Of a stretch of DNA of 64,000 bases, positions 62,641-64,000 are shown piece after piece. Every line of letters begins with the position of its first letter. Within the stretch, counting starts at the first letter, position 1. The stretch is from Mycteria americana (taxonomy: Eukaryota; Chordata; Aves; Ciconiiformes; Ciconiidae). The position numbers and the translations under genes are program-made. The notes beneath the pieces were generated by a model. That model was not told where the DNA came from and made no database searches. It worked only from the letters and a program-made list of their open reading frames with translations. Where the stretch lies: the NCBI RefSeq assembly GCF_035582795.1, contig NC_134373.1, positions 13,724,001-13,788,000 of the forward strand, in the 5' to 3' direction.

Positions 62641-64000
62641 AAGTATATGCACTTTTTTGGAATAGAGTTTGTAACTCCGCAAGTACTTAATGTTTTGAAA
62701 ATAAGGGGAAACTAAAAAGTGCATACTACTACTCCTTTAGAGCTGCAGACAGCAGCAAAATGCTGGAAAGGCTGCGTAGGGGTATTTGTAAATTCATCCC
62801 TGGGGCTGATCTAGGCACCTGGGATAATGACATTTGAAATGCAACAATAGCAAGCTGTGTGACTAGAAATATGCCAAGGAAAAGCACTTAAAGCCCCACC
62901 CCATGCTACGAAGATGAGCAGGGTTGTCCCATGACATCGTTACAATGCTATAACTGAGCTATATGTCTAAGGTTATATTCTTGTTAGAACATGATCAAGG
63001 TCCCAGCCATACTGCATATTTTAATCATGCTGTAATTGCACCAAGGGACAACAGTAGGATAACCAGGTCCTAAGATGCAGACATATTTGAGGTGGAGTCA
63101 GAGAGAGCAAGAGAATATCCAGGAGTAGAAAAGACAGCACAGTTGAAGTGCCTTAGGGGAAAAGACTCATGTCTGCCAGAAAGTCAGAATAAAATGGGGT
63201 TTGGATAGAAATCCCGTGACAGATTTGTCAGTGCAGCAGTTTGATAGGTTTCTTTGCAGGTATAAATTCATTAAAACTTGCTCTGGTTAAAAATCAACCA
63301 AATGATATGTCTTACAGTGGAAGCAAAAGAAGTATGCCCTATAATATGAACAGAGGACTGGCGAGACTTCTCAAAGCCTGTATCAGAGACTTTTTGACTT
63401 TCTTTACTCCAGTATTCCTCTGAAGAAATCCATGTTTCAGTAGCTGGCTATTCCCTTAAAAGCACTTTTTATCTTGCCTTTACCCAATAGGCTGTTCCTA
63501 GTATACCGAGGTGCCACTCCTCTCCATGAAGCTGTTTCTACAGAAAACAGTGCTGCAGAAGGGAGTAAAATCAAATAACATAGCTGCGCTTAAAAAGGAA
63601 AAGGTGGGGGGGGAAGGCATACAGACATAAGAATCTGTATTATGCAGGCTAACAAGGTGCCCCTTTAGAATCAGTAGAAATTCTTCAGACATTGGATCAG
63701 GCCAAACGTGCTTACTTTTATGGTGCTGAGGGTTTGACAGATATCTTTATTCACTGTCATCTCTGTTGACCAGGTACTTATTCATTAACTGCTCTTCTTT
63801 ATTTATGTATTTATCCTCACTCTAATAGCCAAAGGTTCCATTATTTATCAGGTTGAGATAAAAGCCAGATCTCAGGGTTCAATAAGAATTATAAATAGAG
63901 CTAATACATGACCAAACTGCAGCCTTGAGAATTATCTCCAAGTTTCAAAATATACAAAACACCAAGCAGGAAAGAGTAACAGCATCTGATTTGCCTTCAT

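Larger units (their letters stand above)
62293..64000 (+). other. KIAA2012: KIAA2012 downstream intron, continuing to the window end
   Basis: No exon with convincing splice sites and the required phase 0 could be established here. Two weak candidates exist: 63,544-63,603 (60 bp, phase 0, poor donor) and an acceptor at 63,259, which reads a stop in phase 0. A reverse-orientation CR1 relic lies at 62,395-62,640, and a (TTTTG)n stretch lies at about 62,325-62,345. Confidence 0.45.

Noticed and set aside
63260..63423. Exon candidate after the acceptor ttctttgcag
   Set aside because: In the phase required by the previous exon the second codon is a stop. Only another phase is open, and that would need an unseen exon in between.
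1..64000. CRISPR arrays, operons, tRNA or rRNA genes, endogenous retroviruses
   Set aside because: No spaced direct-repeat array, clustered same-strand short-gap ORFs, tRNA-like folds, rRNA sequence or retroviral coding motifs were recognised. The window reads as ordinary vertebrate DNA.

Overview
The window is vertebrate nuclear DNA, almost certainly from a bird. Three things point that way: a CR1 retrotransposon with the avian-type 3' end (terminal gattctatg-like repeats), older amniote-type CR1 and MIR/CORE-SINE relics, and the gene order FZD7 then KIAA2012 in the same orientation, which matches the human 2q33 order as I recall it. I cannot resolve the species.

Layout. Positions 1-21,400 are gene-free flank 5' of FZD7. 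This stretch holds simple repeats, one well preserved 3' CR1 fragment (about 6,912-7,546) and a few AT-rich blocks that look like conserved regulatory DNA. A strong CpG island begins near 21,430. It carries the FZD7 promoter and 5' UTR and runs into the intronless FZD7 coding region (22,439-24,163, 574 codons). The 3' UTR follows, to a poly(A) signal near 26,046. From 26,100 to 50,569 there is another gene-poor stretch with several decayed MIR-like elements and a 38-bp tandem repeat. From 50,570 onward three internal coding exons of KIAA2012 can be read on the plus strand (50,570-50,851; 57,563-57,725; 62,177-62,292). Their splice phases fit together, and the introns contain old CR1 and MIR relics. 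The first KIAA2012 exon and the rest of the gene were not found here.

Function. FZD7 encodes a Wnt receptor with every hallmark of the FZD1/2/7 subgroup: 10-cysteine ligand domain, seven membrane segments, KTLQSW Dishevelled motif and C-terminal ETAV PDZ ligand. KIAA2012 is a poorly characterised protein, and nothing in the sequence suggests the two genes act together; they are neighbours by conserved synteny. Most of the window is non-coding, and most open frames outside FZD7 and the KIAA2012 exons look like chance. I found no sign of an undescribed multi-gene system. The points most worth a second look are the KIAA2012 exons, a 10-codon upstream ORF in the FZD7 leader, an AT-rich block inside the FZD7 CpG island, and homeodomain-site-rich intergenic blocks.
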